DNA from: an uncultured Pseudomonadota bacterium
GTDB lineage: Bacteria > Pseudomonadota > Alphaproteobacteria > Rs-D84
Length of the DNA: 14,523 bases
Reading direction: 5' to 3'
Assembly: GCA_945483255.1 (NCBI GenBank)
Contig: CALYRP010000006.1
Span: forward strand, 1 to 14,523
A model generated the notes under the pieces. It ran no database searches, had not been told where the DNA came from, and saw only the letters and a program-made list of their open reading frames with translations. The position numbers and the translations under genes were made by a program. How positions within the stretch are numbered: the first letter of the stretch is position 1; each line of letters starts with the position of its first letter. Shown one piece after another: positions 1-6,867 of the stretch.

Positions 1-23
1 TTAAAAATATCACGGAAATTCAC

Positions 24-269
24 ATGGAACATTATTATGAAATTGGTGTTGTTTTGGGTAATAACAATGGTTTGTTATTGATATATTCGAAACAAAAGGA
101 ACCACACTATATTAATGTTAACATAAATAATCATGTTGGACATGACATTAAATTTGCAGAACGTGGGGACATGGTATTATTAAACAAATCTGACCAAGGA
201 GAATATTATATCGCACATAATATAACAACCCAACAAATGAAGCATTCAATAAATCAATTAACAAAATAA
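24..269 (+). CDS. Small hypothetical protein, possibly 5' partial
   Basis: I do not recognise this 81-residue protein. It is rich in beta-forming residues: a hydrophobic GVVLGNNNGLLLIYS stretch near the N-terminus, then alternating polar and hydrophobic strands, and a charged C-terminus. It has no cysteine, signal peptide or membrane segment. A small OB-like or SH3-like barrel is possible, but that is only an impression. The ATG has a weak GGA-containing sequence about 8 bases upstream. The same frame stays open back to base 1, so this could equally be the C-terminal end of a longer gene that starts outside the window. The gene ends directly at a hairpin terminator shared with the convergent gpmI. 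Confidence 0.55.
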   Translation: MEHYYEIGVVLGNNNGLLLIYSKQKEPHYINVNINNHVGHDIKFAERGDMVLLNKSDQGEYYIAHNITTQQMKHSINQLTK

Positions 270-293
270 AAAAACGCAAATTGCGTTTTTTTT
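268..293. terminator. Bidirectional intrinsic terminator between the small ORF and gpmI
   Basis: The arms AAAACGC and GCGTTTT flank the loop AAATT, with an A-run on the left and a T-run on the right. Each strand therefore has a hairpin followed by a U-tract. It lies between two convergent genes and touches both stop codons. Its layout matches the terminator at 2991-3016, which serves the other convergent pair. Confidence 0.75.
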
Positions 294-1758
294 ATACCAA
301 ACTTTTGCCTGTCATTTCGACCGGTTTTTCAATATTCAACAATTTCAATATTGTTGGCGCAACATCGCACAGTCCGCCGTCATGTGCAACAAATTTATGA
401 TTTGAAACTATTATAAACGGAACCTGGTTTGTTGTGTGCGATGTTAATGGAACATTGTGTTCATTATCCCACATTTGTTCGGCGTTTCCATGGTCCGCAA
501 TAATTAAAACAGCACCGTCTAATTCCAGAACCGCCGGTATAATACGGGACAATTGTTTGTCCAATGATTCCATAGCTTTGATTGCCGCACTTTCGTTTCC
601 AGTATGCCCAACCATATCGCCGTTTGCAAAGTTTAACAAGACAACATCAAACTTTGAAAGCCTTGGCAAAAGGGCATCTGTGATTTCATTTGCAGACATT
701 TCTGGTTTCATATCAAATGTCGCAACATCTGGGGATGGAATCAAAACTTTTTCTTCCATTTCATAATCAATATTGCGTTCCGCATCCATAAAATATGTAA
801 CATGATTATATTTTTCAGTTTCGGCGATTCTTAATTGTGATTTTCCGTTTTGTGCCAAAACATCACCCAATGTATTTTCTGTTTTTATATCCGGCAACAA
901 TGCAGGACAAACATCATCCAATCCTTCGCCATATTGGGAAAAGCATAATATGTGGCAACCGTTTTCAACAACATAACGCATAATTTGACGCGCGCGATCA
1001 GACCGATAATTACAGAACAAAAACCCGTCGCGCGTTGTTAATTGAACTGGTTTTATAACCGTCGGTTTTATAAATTCGTCGGTTTCACCCCGCGCGTACG
1101 CGTCTGCCAATGCAGCATCAATTGTTTGCGCACGATATTCAGATTCACCGCGTTCAATTGCTGCAAAAGCCAGTTTTGTTCTGTCAATATTTTGATTTCT
1201 ATCCATTGTATAATAACGGCCTGAAATCGTTCCAAAAAACACAGAATTGTTTTCAAAATCGACCGCCAATTCGTTTTTAATTAAATCTATATATTTTTGT
1301 GCAGATTGTGGTGGTGTATCGCGCCCATCTGCAATAAAATGAATACACACACGAAGCCCGTTTTTAACGACATATTTTATCGTTTTTAATATATCAGCAA
1401 TATTTGCATGAACACGACCATCTGACATCAAACCCGCCACATGAACAATACCGCCATCTTTTTTAACAGATTCAATAAAATTATTTAAAGGCTTGTTCTT
1501 TGATAAATCTTCGATTTCAAAACGGCGCAAGAATTGGTTAACAACGCGTCCCGAACCAATTGTTATGTGTCCAACTTCGCTGTTTCCCATAATACCGGCT
1601 GGCAAACCAACCGCCGTTCCAGACGCATTCAATTTTGCATATGGGTATTTATTTAATAATTCATCAAAACAGGGCATGTGTGCCAACGCAACAGCATTAT
1701 GTGCCTTTTCTTGATTAATTCCAACACCGTCTAAAATACACAATACAATCGGCTTCAT
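292..1758 (-). CDS. gpmI: 2,3-bisphosphoglycerate-independent phosphoglycerate mutase
   Basis: This enzyme interconverts 3- and 2-phosphoglycerate in glycolysis and gluconeogenesis, using two metal ions and a phosphoserine intermediate in the cytosol. The 488 residues fit the family's usual length of about 510. Visible motifs are LCILDGVG near residue 7 (first metal-binding Asp; Val where many members have Trp or Phe), GIMGNSEVGH with the catalytic Ser at about 60, HFIADGRDTPP, the GRYYTMDR segment, CNYRSDRARQ, FANGDMVGHTGN and IIADHGNAEQM for the second metal site, and HTTNQVPF near the end. The frame extends 11 codons upstream, but I chose the internal ATG because it begins the conserved MKPIVLCILDG and has CGGAG 9 bases before it. 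It is transcribed alone, convergent with the small gene and divergent from the XRE gene. Confidence 0.96.
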   Translation of the reverse strand: MKPIVLCILDGVGINQEKAHNAVALAHMPCFDELLNKYPYAKLNASGTAVGLPAGIMGNSEVGHITIGSGRVVNQFLRRFEIEDLSKNKPLNNFIESVKKDGGIVHVAGLMSDGRVHANIADILKTIKYVVKNGLRVCIHFIADGRDTPPQSAQKYIDLIKNELAVDFENNSVFFGTISGRYYTMDRNQNIDRTKLAFAAIERGESEYRAQTIDAALADAYARGETDEFIKPTVIKPVQLTTRDGFLFCNYRSDRARQIMRYVVENGCHILCFSQYGEGLDDVCPALLPDIKTENTLGDVLAQNGKSQLRIAETEKYNHVTYFMDAERNIDYEMEEKVLIPSPDVATFDMKPEMSANEITDALLPRLSKFDVVLLNFANGDMVGHTGNESAAIKAMESLDKQLSRIIPAVLELDGAVLIIADHGNAEQMWDNEHNVPLTSHTTNQVPFIIVSNHKFVAHDGGLCDVAPTILKLLNIEKPVEMTGKSLV

Positions 1759-1783
1759 ATTCTTTTTCTCCGTATAATGCAAG

Positions 1784-1811
1784 ATTATCATATATGTTTT
1801 TTGATTGTAAA
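1784..1811 (-). promoter_or_regulatory. Candidate sigma-70 promoter for gpmI
   Basis: On the minus strand a TTTACA -35 box (1806-1811) is followed after 16 bases by a GATAAT -10 box (1784-1789), about 25 bases before the chosen gpmI ATG. The -35 box lies on top of the opposing -35 box for the XRE gene, so the two promoters may compete. Prediction by eye only. Confidence 0.4.
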
Positions 1812-1833
1812 AAATACAGAAACATTGTATATA
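1805..1833 (+). promoter_or_regulatory. Candidate sigma-70 promoter for the XRE-kinase operon
   Basis: TTGTAA (1805-1810), a 17-base spacer and TATATA (1828-1833), about 40 bases upstream of the regulator's ATG. It overlaps the divergent gpmI promoter. The palindrome at 1841-1858 begins 7 bases downstream of the -10 box, in the region where transcription would start. Confidence 0.45.
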
Positions 1834-1840
1834 TTAAGTA

Positions 1841-1858
1841 TTAAGAAAAATTTCTTAA
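1841..1858. promoter_or_regulatory. Perfect palindrome, candidate operator for the XRE regulator
   Basis: TTAAGAAA, two A bases, then TTTCTTAA: an 18-base inverted repeat with perfect 8-base arms. It sits between the predicted -10 box and the ribosome-binding site of the XRE gene. Dimeric XRE-family repressors usually bind such sites, so autoregulation is a reasonable inference. AT-rich palindromes also occur by chance, and no second copy was seen in the window. Confidence 0.4.
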
Positions 1859-1871
1859 CAAAGGAAGAGAT

Positions 1872-2288
1872 ATGGCACGCAAAGCAGGGCTTATAAACGA
1901 AGTAGATCGCCACATTGCACAAAGATTACAATTGCGCCGTGTTATGTTGGGATTGTCGCAAACAGATTTAGCCCGTAAATGCGGGGTCAGTTTCCAACAA
2001 ATTCAAAAATATGAAACCGCTGGTAACCGTATTCCTGCGGCAAGGTTGTTTGATTTAAGTCAAGCACTGGAAACTTCTGTGGCTTTTTTCTATTCTGGAC
2101 TTCCGGGTAATTTTCCACCAGAAACCAAGGCTATTCGTTCAATGCGTGTTTCAGATGTCAAAGAAAACGACCCATTAAGTAAAAACGAATCTTTGCAACT
2201 GATAAATCTTTATTGGAATTTACCAAGCGATGCACAACGAAAAACCATTATGGATATGTTGAAATTATTAAATGGCGAAGGTAAATAA
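1872..2288 (+). CDS. XRE-family helix-turn-helix transcriptional regulator
   Basis: A 138-residue DNA-binding protein. The HTH domain covers roughly residues 18-72 and includes LGLSQTDLARKCGVSFQQIQKYE, with the recognition helix around VSFQQIQKYETAGNRI. An aromatic FFYSGLPG segment follows, as in many alphaproteobacterial XRE proteins. Residues 80-100 look like a linker, and the C-terminal helices (about 101-138, SLQLINLYWNLPSDAQRKTIMDMLKLL) are probably a dimerisation part. The start is well supported: AAGGAAG lies 5-11 bases before the ATG. The stop is followed two bases later by a start codon, so the next gene is almost certainly cotranscribed and coupled. It resembles the PraR/SinR-like family widespread in alphaproteobacteria; the target genes cannot be read from the sequence. 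Confidence 0.9.
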   Translation: MARKAGLINEVDRHIAQRLQLRRVMLGLSQTDLARKCGVSFQQIQKYETAGNRIPAARLFDLSQALETSVAFFYSGLPGNFPPETKAIRSMRVSDVKENDPLSKNESLQLINLYWNLPSDAQRKTIMDMLKLLNGEGK

Positions 2289-2290
2289 AT

Positions 2291-2470
2291 ATGGTTTTTA
2301 TGAATATAAAAGAAAAACTTTATAATGATATCAAAGGAAAGAAATATAATCAAAGAGCGTCTGATATTCCTAACAATGTACGCAAATTTGTATCGCAACG
2401 AATATATTATGGGACAAAAATTATGGAATGCAGACCACAAACATTTTTTGGAACCTTTATATTATTGTGA
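2291..2470 (+). other. Probable true 5' part of the kinase-like gene, in a different frame
   Basis: A 59-codon open frame starts two bases after the regulator's stop, with GAAGG 9 bases upstream of its ATG. This is the best-placed start after the XRE gene. Its first half reads naturally (MVFMNIKEKLYNDIKGKKYN, then QRASDIPNNVRKF), while its last part no longer resembles a protein domain. Over the same DNA, the kinase-like signal begins in the next frame. The likely reading is one gene with a one-base shift somewhere around 2340-2400. The alternative is a separate small peptide overlapping the kinase gene. Confidence 0.4.
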
Positions 2471-2990
2471 CCAAGGCAAATTCTTTTTCTTTGCAAACAA
2501 AATTATGTATGGCGATTCTTTACAACGAATGTCTGATTCTGGTTGGTTAAAGAAAATGCCAAACGAATCTAAGATGTCATTAATTCGCGATTTATATCAA
2601 ATATTTACTGCATTAAAAAACTCAGATATTGTCCATCGCGATATAAGACCGGCAAATCTGGCAGTATTTGGTGATACTTTGGTTTTAATAGATTTTCAAT
2701 TGGCTGTGTCAAAATTTAATTATGTTGAATTAGAATCTATGAATGCCAGACGATTACGCGGGCTTGGGTCGCGTAAATTTCGATATAAAAAATGGCAATG
2801 GGATGATTCTTATTCTTTGTTGAAATGTCTGTCTTTTATCGGGTGCCCCTCATCACAATATCGCAAAGAATATCAAGAGATATATAAAGAAATAAAATCA
2901 TATATTGGGCATGATACAATAAAATCATATATTCGCGAAGGTCCTTTTCAAAGACTTTTAAGACATTTAACAAAAAAACATAAAAGATAA
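2325..2990 (+). CDS. Degenerate protein-kinase-like (WaaP/RIO-type fold) protein
   Basis: The 221-residue frame carries the catalytic half of a kinase fold. VHRDIRPANL at 103-112 matches the catalytic loop (Asp106, Asn111), and LIDFQLA at 121-127 is the metal-binding Asp123 with Gln where eukaryote-like kinases have Gly. DFQ with HRDxRPAN is typical of bacterial lipopolysaccharide (WaaP/InaA-like) and related small-molecule kinases. EYIMGQKLW and the stretch at 41-65 resemble the alphaC helix and the strands before the hinge. No glycine-rich loop or strand-3 lysine is evident, so the N-lobe is short or lost. The first ATG at 2325 has no ribosome-binding site; the real start is more likely 2291 in another frame (see that entry). 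The C-terminus is basic (LTKKHKR). The substrate is unknown; a sugar or lipid phosphorylation role is only a family-based guess. Confidence 0.7.
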   Translation: MISKERNIIKERLIFLTMYANLYRNEYIMGQKLWNADHKHFLEPLYYCDQGKFFFFANKIMYGDSLQRMSDSGWLKKMPNESKMSLIRDLYQIFTALKNSDIVHRDIRPANLAVFGDTLVLIDFQLAVSKFNYVELESMNARRLRGLGSRKFRYKKWQWDDSYSLLKCLSFIGCPSSQYRKEYQEIYKEIKSYIGHDTIKSYIREGPFQRLLRHLTKKHKR

Positions 2991-3016
2991 AAAAAACGCC
3001 AATTTGGCGTTTTTTT
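2991..3016. terminator. Bidirectional intrinsic terminator between the kinase-like gene and the cysteine-rich gene
   Basis: AAAAAACGCC, loop AATTT, GGCGTTTTTTT. The GC core plus flanking A and T runs works in both directions. It begins right after the plus-strand stop codon and overlaps the stop codon of the minus-strand gene. Confidence 0.8.
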
Positions 3017-5642
3017 ATTTTAGAGCACTATTTTGTAATTCTTTCATGCGGTCTGCACTTGAATTAAATTCCTCTTTAACGCGCTCTCTCCAATTCTCAT
3101 TCGCAAAAGGCGGACGACCCTTTTTAGGACCGTCGTTAGCATTCGTATCGGATGAACCATTTGATGTTCCGCTGTACGCGGTATTGCTTTCTTGTTCGCC
3201 ATCAGATGAATCGTCGATGTTTTCTTGCAGAGAAACATCATTCAACTTGCAAGCCCTACCCACAACATCCCATTCGCCATAAAGTGCTTTTGCACACATA
3301 AATTCGTACCATTCTGGGGTTAATTTCACACTGCCATCTGATTGTAATTCACAATATGGTTTGCCATTTTCATCATTGCCCAAAATTGAACACTGATTAT
3401 TTTTTTCGCCAGAAATACACCAACCGGTTTCTGGTAAATTCAAATCGTTAATTTGATTTGTGTTTGTTATACGCGTACCATAATATTTTTTGTAAAATTC
3501 TTGAACCAAAGATTCTGGTTTTGGTGTGGATATATTATCGGCGCTTACCCAAATGCCGTCCATTTCTTTGCATCCCATTGTAAAGGCGATTCCCAATTCA
3601 TCATAAATACTTTTAATCAATTGATTCATGATGTTGGTATTGAATGCAGACGCAATATTGCCTTCGTCATCTTTTTGACCAATTGTACGAGAATTGTCAT
3701 CATTAACCAAATCATGTACACAGAATGTTTCCATGCGTGTATTCATTGCCGCACGTAATTGTGCACGTGGTGTTGTTGCGCAACCCATGGGATAAACGAC
3801 ACTTTCGTCTGCACCCATTTGTGGATCACACAATTCATGTGCATATTTTGTCAGCACAGATTCACATCCTTCGGCCACTTTCACAGAATCAACCGTATCA
3901 ACAAAAGTTAACAATGATTGCAAACCGCATTTACAATCTTTTCCGTCTTTGGTAGTACAATTTGGGTTATTATTCAATTTCTTTGTTGCATCATCATATT
4001 TACATCCGTTTGGATCACCGTATAATGCCGCACATGCCTGAACCCTGTCATAACACATGCCACGCGCGGTAACCGCAGCAATTGCCCCAGTTCCTTGTAA
4101 TTCGGTCGTGTCCATGCTTTTCATTGCCCCAGTTTGCGTATCATAACATTCTTTGATTGTTTGAACGCAAGAATCTTTGACTTCTTGAATTTTTTCATCT
4201 TGGGCCTGGGCAATTTGGATAAGTGCGGAACGTTTGAATTCATACCATACCGTATCTGCATCATCACGGCAAGAATCAAGCGCGGTCGTTGCGAACATTT
4301 TTTTATCATCCAACCATTTATTAAATTTAGAATTTGCACCCAACACATCCGCACTGCCATCCAATACAATCAAAGTATTTAAACCAAATAATGCCTGTGA
4401 ATAAATTGGTTCGCCCGTAGATGGGTTTATATATTGACCTGTATAATCCATACATTTTTCATATTCTTCGCCACATGCGGTTGGTTTGCGCATTTCTGTT
4501 TCGACTTTTTCCAGACATTCATTGACACTTGCAGAATTATGTGCACGATATTCATCCAATCTGGCTTCGCGTAAATATTTTTCAGCCGTTCTGACTGTTT
4601 CTTCCACAGATGCTTTTTTCGCATTTATATTTTTTTCATACGCATTACAATCTTGGGTTATCATGATAGAATAGGCACTGCGCGCCAAATTAAACATTGC
4701 ATCCCCACCACAAGATTCACGTGTTATTTCTGCACATTGTTTTGCAGCATTATCATATAATGCTTTGCCTTCCAGCGTTGACATATCAACCGTTGACGAA
4801 CCACCAAAGAAAGAATCACTGGCCCCAAAAATATCGTCGTTATTTGTTGAAAAACCAGAAAAATCCAATATACCCAAAGAATTAGATGTTGTTTTTGCAG
4901 GTGTTGATGTAGATTTCCCAGAAAGAATATCGCCAATACTGTCTAATAATTTTTGCGATGCACTGGTGTCGCGTTTAATTGCCGCTTCGCCAGCGCTTGC
5001 AGTATACATTGCATTAACTTCTGCAGCGGTTTTATCAACAGCATTTAAATTGTTATCTTGGAAATCTGCCAACATTGCCAAGGCCGAATCCATACGATCC
5101 GACATATCACGAAAATCAGTAAATCTGTCGCTGCAATAGCATCTGCGGTATGTATCATTAGCCAGGGCACAAAATTGATCCATACATGTTGCATATGCAT
5201 CACGGCAATTAGAATATCCGCCACCGATTTTTGTTATATCATTAAAAACAGCCGTTGCGCGTGCTGTTCCTGCGCGCGACAAATTTGCATTACTAATTTT
5301 TTGTTTGGCCCCTGAACGCGCAAGCGATGATTTAGATGCCGTACGTGCAACATTTGTTCCTGAAACAACAGGGCGCACCGAACGAACACTGGCCGTACGA
5401 ACAGTTGCAGGACGCGCAGTTACAACCGCACGTGATTTACGATTGTTTATATTTGTGGAACGCGCAATAACAGATGTCGCCGACCGTCTGATAGCAGCAT
5501 TGCTGACTACATCTGCATTACGTGCCGCATTACGCGCAGCATTCGCCCCACGCTGATTTTGTTGCTGTGCAGCAAATACCACACCCGGAATCAACAATGC
5601 TATTGCAGATATTTTAAAAAGATTTTTGATAAAACCTGCCAA
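3015..5642 (-). CDS. Large exported cysteine-rich protein, function unknown
   Basis: An 875-residue protein with a clear signal peptide (MAGFIKNLFK, then hydrophobic ISAIALLIPGVVFA, cleavage near residue 24). Residues 26-140 are Ala/Arg/Ser/Thr-rich, strongly basic and free of cysteine. After that come about 30 cysteines, starting with a dense cluster at 146, 153, 158, 168 and 170 (NCRDAYATCMDQFC, then RCYC). Other spaced pairs follow, such as CGEEYEKC, CVQTIKEC and CKC. The pattern implies a disulfide-bonded periplasmic or surface protein. The tail (about 815-875) is low-complexity and charged. The start is TTG: it gives a perfect signal peptide, has a GAGAGAAG ribosome-binding site, and no nearby ATG fits. 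I recall similar CRDAYATCMDQFC proteins only from uncultured host-associated alphaproteobacteria. No enzymatic motif was seen. It lies downstream of a four-cysteine membrane protein, which may belong to the same thiol pathway. Confidence 0.85.
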   Translation of the reverse strand: MAGFIKNLFKISAIALLIPGVVFAAQQQNQRGANAARNAARNADVVSNAAIRRSATSVIARSTNINNRKSRAVVTARPATVRTASVRSVRPVVSGTNVARTASKSSLARSGAKQKISNANLSRAGTARATAVFNDITKIGGGYSNCRDAYATCMDQFCALANDTYRRCYCSDRFTDFRDMSDRMDSALAMLADFQDNNLNAVDKTAAEVNAMYTASAGEAAIKRDTSASQKLLDSIGDILSGKSTSTPAKTTSNSLGILDFSGFSTNNDDIFGASDSFFGGSSTVDMSTLEGKALYDNAAKQCAEITRESCGGDAMFNLARSAYSIMITQDCNAYEKNINAKKASVEETVRTAEKYLREARLDEYRAHNSASVNECLEKVETEMRKPTACGEEYEKCMDYTGQYINPSTGEPIYSQALFGLNTLIVLDGSADVLGANSKFNKWLDDKKMFATTALDSCRDDADTVWYEFKRSALIQIAQAQDEKIQEVKDSCVQTIKECYDTQTGAMKSMDTTELQGTGAIAAVTARGMCYDRVQACAALYGDPNGCKYDDATKKLNNNPNCTTKDGKDCKCGLQSLLTFVDTVDSVKVAEGCESVLTKYAHELCDPQMGADESVVYPMGCATTPRAQLRAAMNTRMETFCVHDLVNDDNSRTIGQKDDEGNIASAFNTNIMNQLIKSIYDELGIAFTMGCKEMDGIWVSADNISTPKPESLVQEFYKKYYGTRITNTNQINDLNLPETGWCISGEKNNQCSILGNDENGKPYCELQSDGSVKLTPEWYEFMCAKALYGEWDVVGRACKLNDVSLQENIDDSSDGEQESNTAYSGTSNGSSDTNANDGPKKGRPPFANENWRERVKEEFNSSADRMKELQNSALK

Positions 5643-5664
5643 TTAAACTTCTCTCTTTTGAATT

Positions 5665-5694
5665 ATTTTATCATTTTTCATAATACCAATGCAA
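5665..5694 (-). promoter_or_regulatory. Candidate promoter for the cysteine-rich protein gene
   Basis: On the minus strand TTGCAT (5689-5694), an 18-base spacer and TAAAAT (5665-5670), lying in the 56-base gap between the 199-residue gene and the TTG start. Its architecture matches the candidate at 6830-6859. It suggests the large exported protein can be transcribed separately. Confidence 0.5.
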
Positions 5695-5698
5695 GAAT

Positions 5699-6298
5699 TT
5701 ATTCTATGCAACAATTTACAGCATTTTTAACCCATTGTCCCAGTCTTTTTACGCTGGAAACTTTTTCTTCTTTTTTTGCGGGTTTTACAGCCTTGGTATC
5801 TTCTTTTTGAACCCTGCATGCCTTTGTTGCGCCATCATAAAATGCCGGCACAGATTCATGAACGCCGTCCATATCAATCAAATGCATATTCAATCCCCAG
5901 AACAAAGAATACAAATCATACGCTTTTTCAAACATTTCATAGGCTTCTTTTTTCTTGCCCGCACCAATCGCTTTGGTTCCTACTTCATAAATGCGCATAG
6001 ATGCAGCCAACAAATGTTTAGAAATACACCATACTTCGCCATCTTCACCACTGGATTTTTTAACAATGCGTTCCATTAATTCTTTGCGCATACTGCGAAC
6101 AGTATTTATTAAATCATAAAAACCGACTTTACCTGTTTTTGCACCGCTGAAAAAGAAATGCTCTTCCAAAGAGACCAAATTCATCAATGCAATAGATAAA
6201 TCTTGATCAGATGACAAATCAAGTGGATTTGCCTTTTTGGCGGCGTCTAATTTTTCAATCATTTCTTCCATTGATAACTTTTTATCAGATTTTTTCAT
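5699..6298 (-). CDS. Conserved helical cytosolic protein of unknown function
   Basis: A 199-residue, mostly alpha-helical protein without a signal peptide. Core features are DLSSDQDLSIALMNLVSLEEH (27-47), a KTGK turn followed by YDLINTVRSMRKELMERIVK, then GEVWCISKHLLAASMRIYEVGTKA (87-110) and KKKEAYEMFEKAYDLYSLFWGLN (115-137). The last part has TPR-like spacing. Glu45, Glu46, His47, Cys91 and His95 fall in the two most conserved-looking segments and could bind a metal, which is a guess. A lysine-rich linker (162-180) leads to a short amphipathic helix ending in VNCCIE, which might contact the membrane. From memory, very similar proteins occur in candidate phyla radiation (Patescibacteria) genomes. 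It follows the membrane protein gene by 15 bases with a strong AAGGGGG ribosome-binding site, so the two form an operon. Confidence 0.85.
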   Translation of the reverse strand: MKKSDKKLSMEEMIEKLDAAKKANPLDLSSDQDLSIALMNLVSLEEHFFFSGAKTGKVGFYDLINTVRSMRKELMERIVKKSSGEDGEVWCISKHLLAASMRIYEVGTKAIGAGKKKEAYEMFEKAYDLYSLFWGLNMHLIDMDGVHESVPAFYDGATKACRVQKEDTKAVKPAKKEEKVSSVKRLGQWVKNAVNCCIE

Positions 6299-6313
6299 CG
6301 TGTTCCCCCTTTA

Positions 6314-6805
6314 TTAAAACGCAAATCTTGACACCAACCAACTGGTAATAAATAACATAGTCAATGCCATCACAACCTTTTCAAATGGAAAATGCGCATG
6401 GTTATTATTGTGGCGTTTCATATATTCGTATAATTTTTGTGATACAACATAAACAATGCCACCGATAATTGCCCAAAACAAAAAGGCATCAATTAACCAA
6501 TAACAAGGACTGTAATTCAAATCACGAATATATAATGCACCAATCATTGAAAAAGAAAGCAACATCAAAATCGCATCACGACCCCAGAAATGCCATCCTT
6601 TCTTGTCAAACCATTTTATTGCCCAATACCCCAAAATAACAAGAAATGCGCCCAACCAAACCGCAACAGCATTATCACAAACACCCAATTTGCGAGATAT
6701 TGTAAGGGTTGCGCCAATCGCGACCGTACAAACCGCACATGCAGGATTTGCAAAAACATTCGTCGATGCAAAAGCCCCCATAAATAAAGCCAATAATTTT
6801 TTCAT
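6314..6805 (-). CDS. Small membrane protein with exported CxxC motif, candidate thiol-redox protein
   Basis: A 163-residue protein with a signal peptide or first membrane segment (MKKLLALFMGAFASTNVFA), followed at once by NPACAVCTVAIGATLTISR, with cysteines at 23 and 26. About four further hydrophobic segments lie at roughly 46-64, 77-94, 103-123 and 143-160. There are only four cysteines (23, 26, 43, 101), the same number as the functional cysteines in DsbB- and VKOR-like membrane oxidoreductases, though the spacing is not that of either family. A His-rich loop (RHNNNHAHF) precedes the last segment. AGGAAAGAAG supports the start. The CxVCTVA motif is familiar to me from uncharacterised Patescibacteria proteins. 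It leads an operon with the 199-residue gene and lies near a secreted protein with about 30 cysteines, hence the redox suggestion, which is inference. Confidence 0.82.
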   Translation of the reverse strand: MKKLLALFMGAFASTNVFANPACAVCTVAIGATLTISRKLGVCDNAVAVWLGAFLVILGYWAIKWFDKKGWHFWGRDAILMLLSFSMIGALYIRDLNYSPCYWLIDAFLFWAIIGGIVYVVSQKLYEYMKRHNNNHAHFPFEKVVMALTMLFITSWLVSRFAF

Positions 6806-6829
6806 ACTTCTTTCCTTTTTCCTTTCGAT

Positions 6830-6859
6830 ATTTTAACAAAAAACAACCGTCTGGGTCAA
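6830..6859 (-). promoter_or_regulatory. Candidate promoter for the membrane protein / helical protein operon
   Basis: On the minus strand TTGACC (6854-6859), an 18-base spacer and TAAAAT (6830-6835), in the 62-base gap after rsmH. The -10 box lies 24 bases before the ATG. It would separate this pair from the secA-dnaE-rsmH transcript. No clear terminator lies between them, so read-through is possible. Confidence 0.5.
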
Positions 6860-6867
6860 TACTATAT

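Noticed and set aside
434..766. Plus-strand open frame inside gpmI
   Set aside because: It is antisense to strongly conserved gpmI sequence, has no ribosome-binding site and shows no recognisable domain.
1759..1791. Longer gpmI start with 11 extra residues (MIILHYTEKKN)
   Set aside because: It overlaps the predicted promoter and the ribosome-binding site. The family begins at the MKPIVLCILDG methionine, which has a well-placed CGGAG.
268..3016. The two similar ACGC/GCGT hairpins as a dispersed repeat or uptake signal
   Set aside because: Both sit exactly between convergent stop codons with A and T runs, so they are explained as bidirectional terminators. The loop and core bases differ and no further copies were seen.
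5305..5556. Long plus-strand open frame opposite the basic stalk of the cysteine-rich gene
   Set aside because: It is an artefact of Ala/Arg/Thr-rich coding on the other strand. The minus frame has a signal peptide, promoter and ribosome-binding site, while this one has none.
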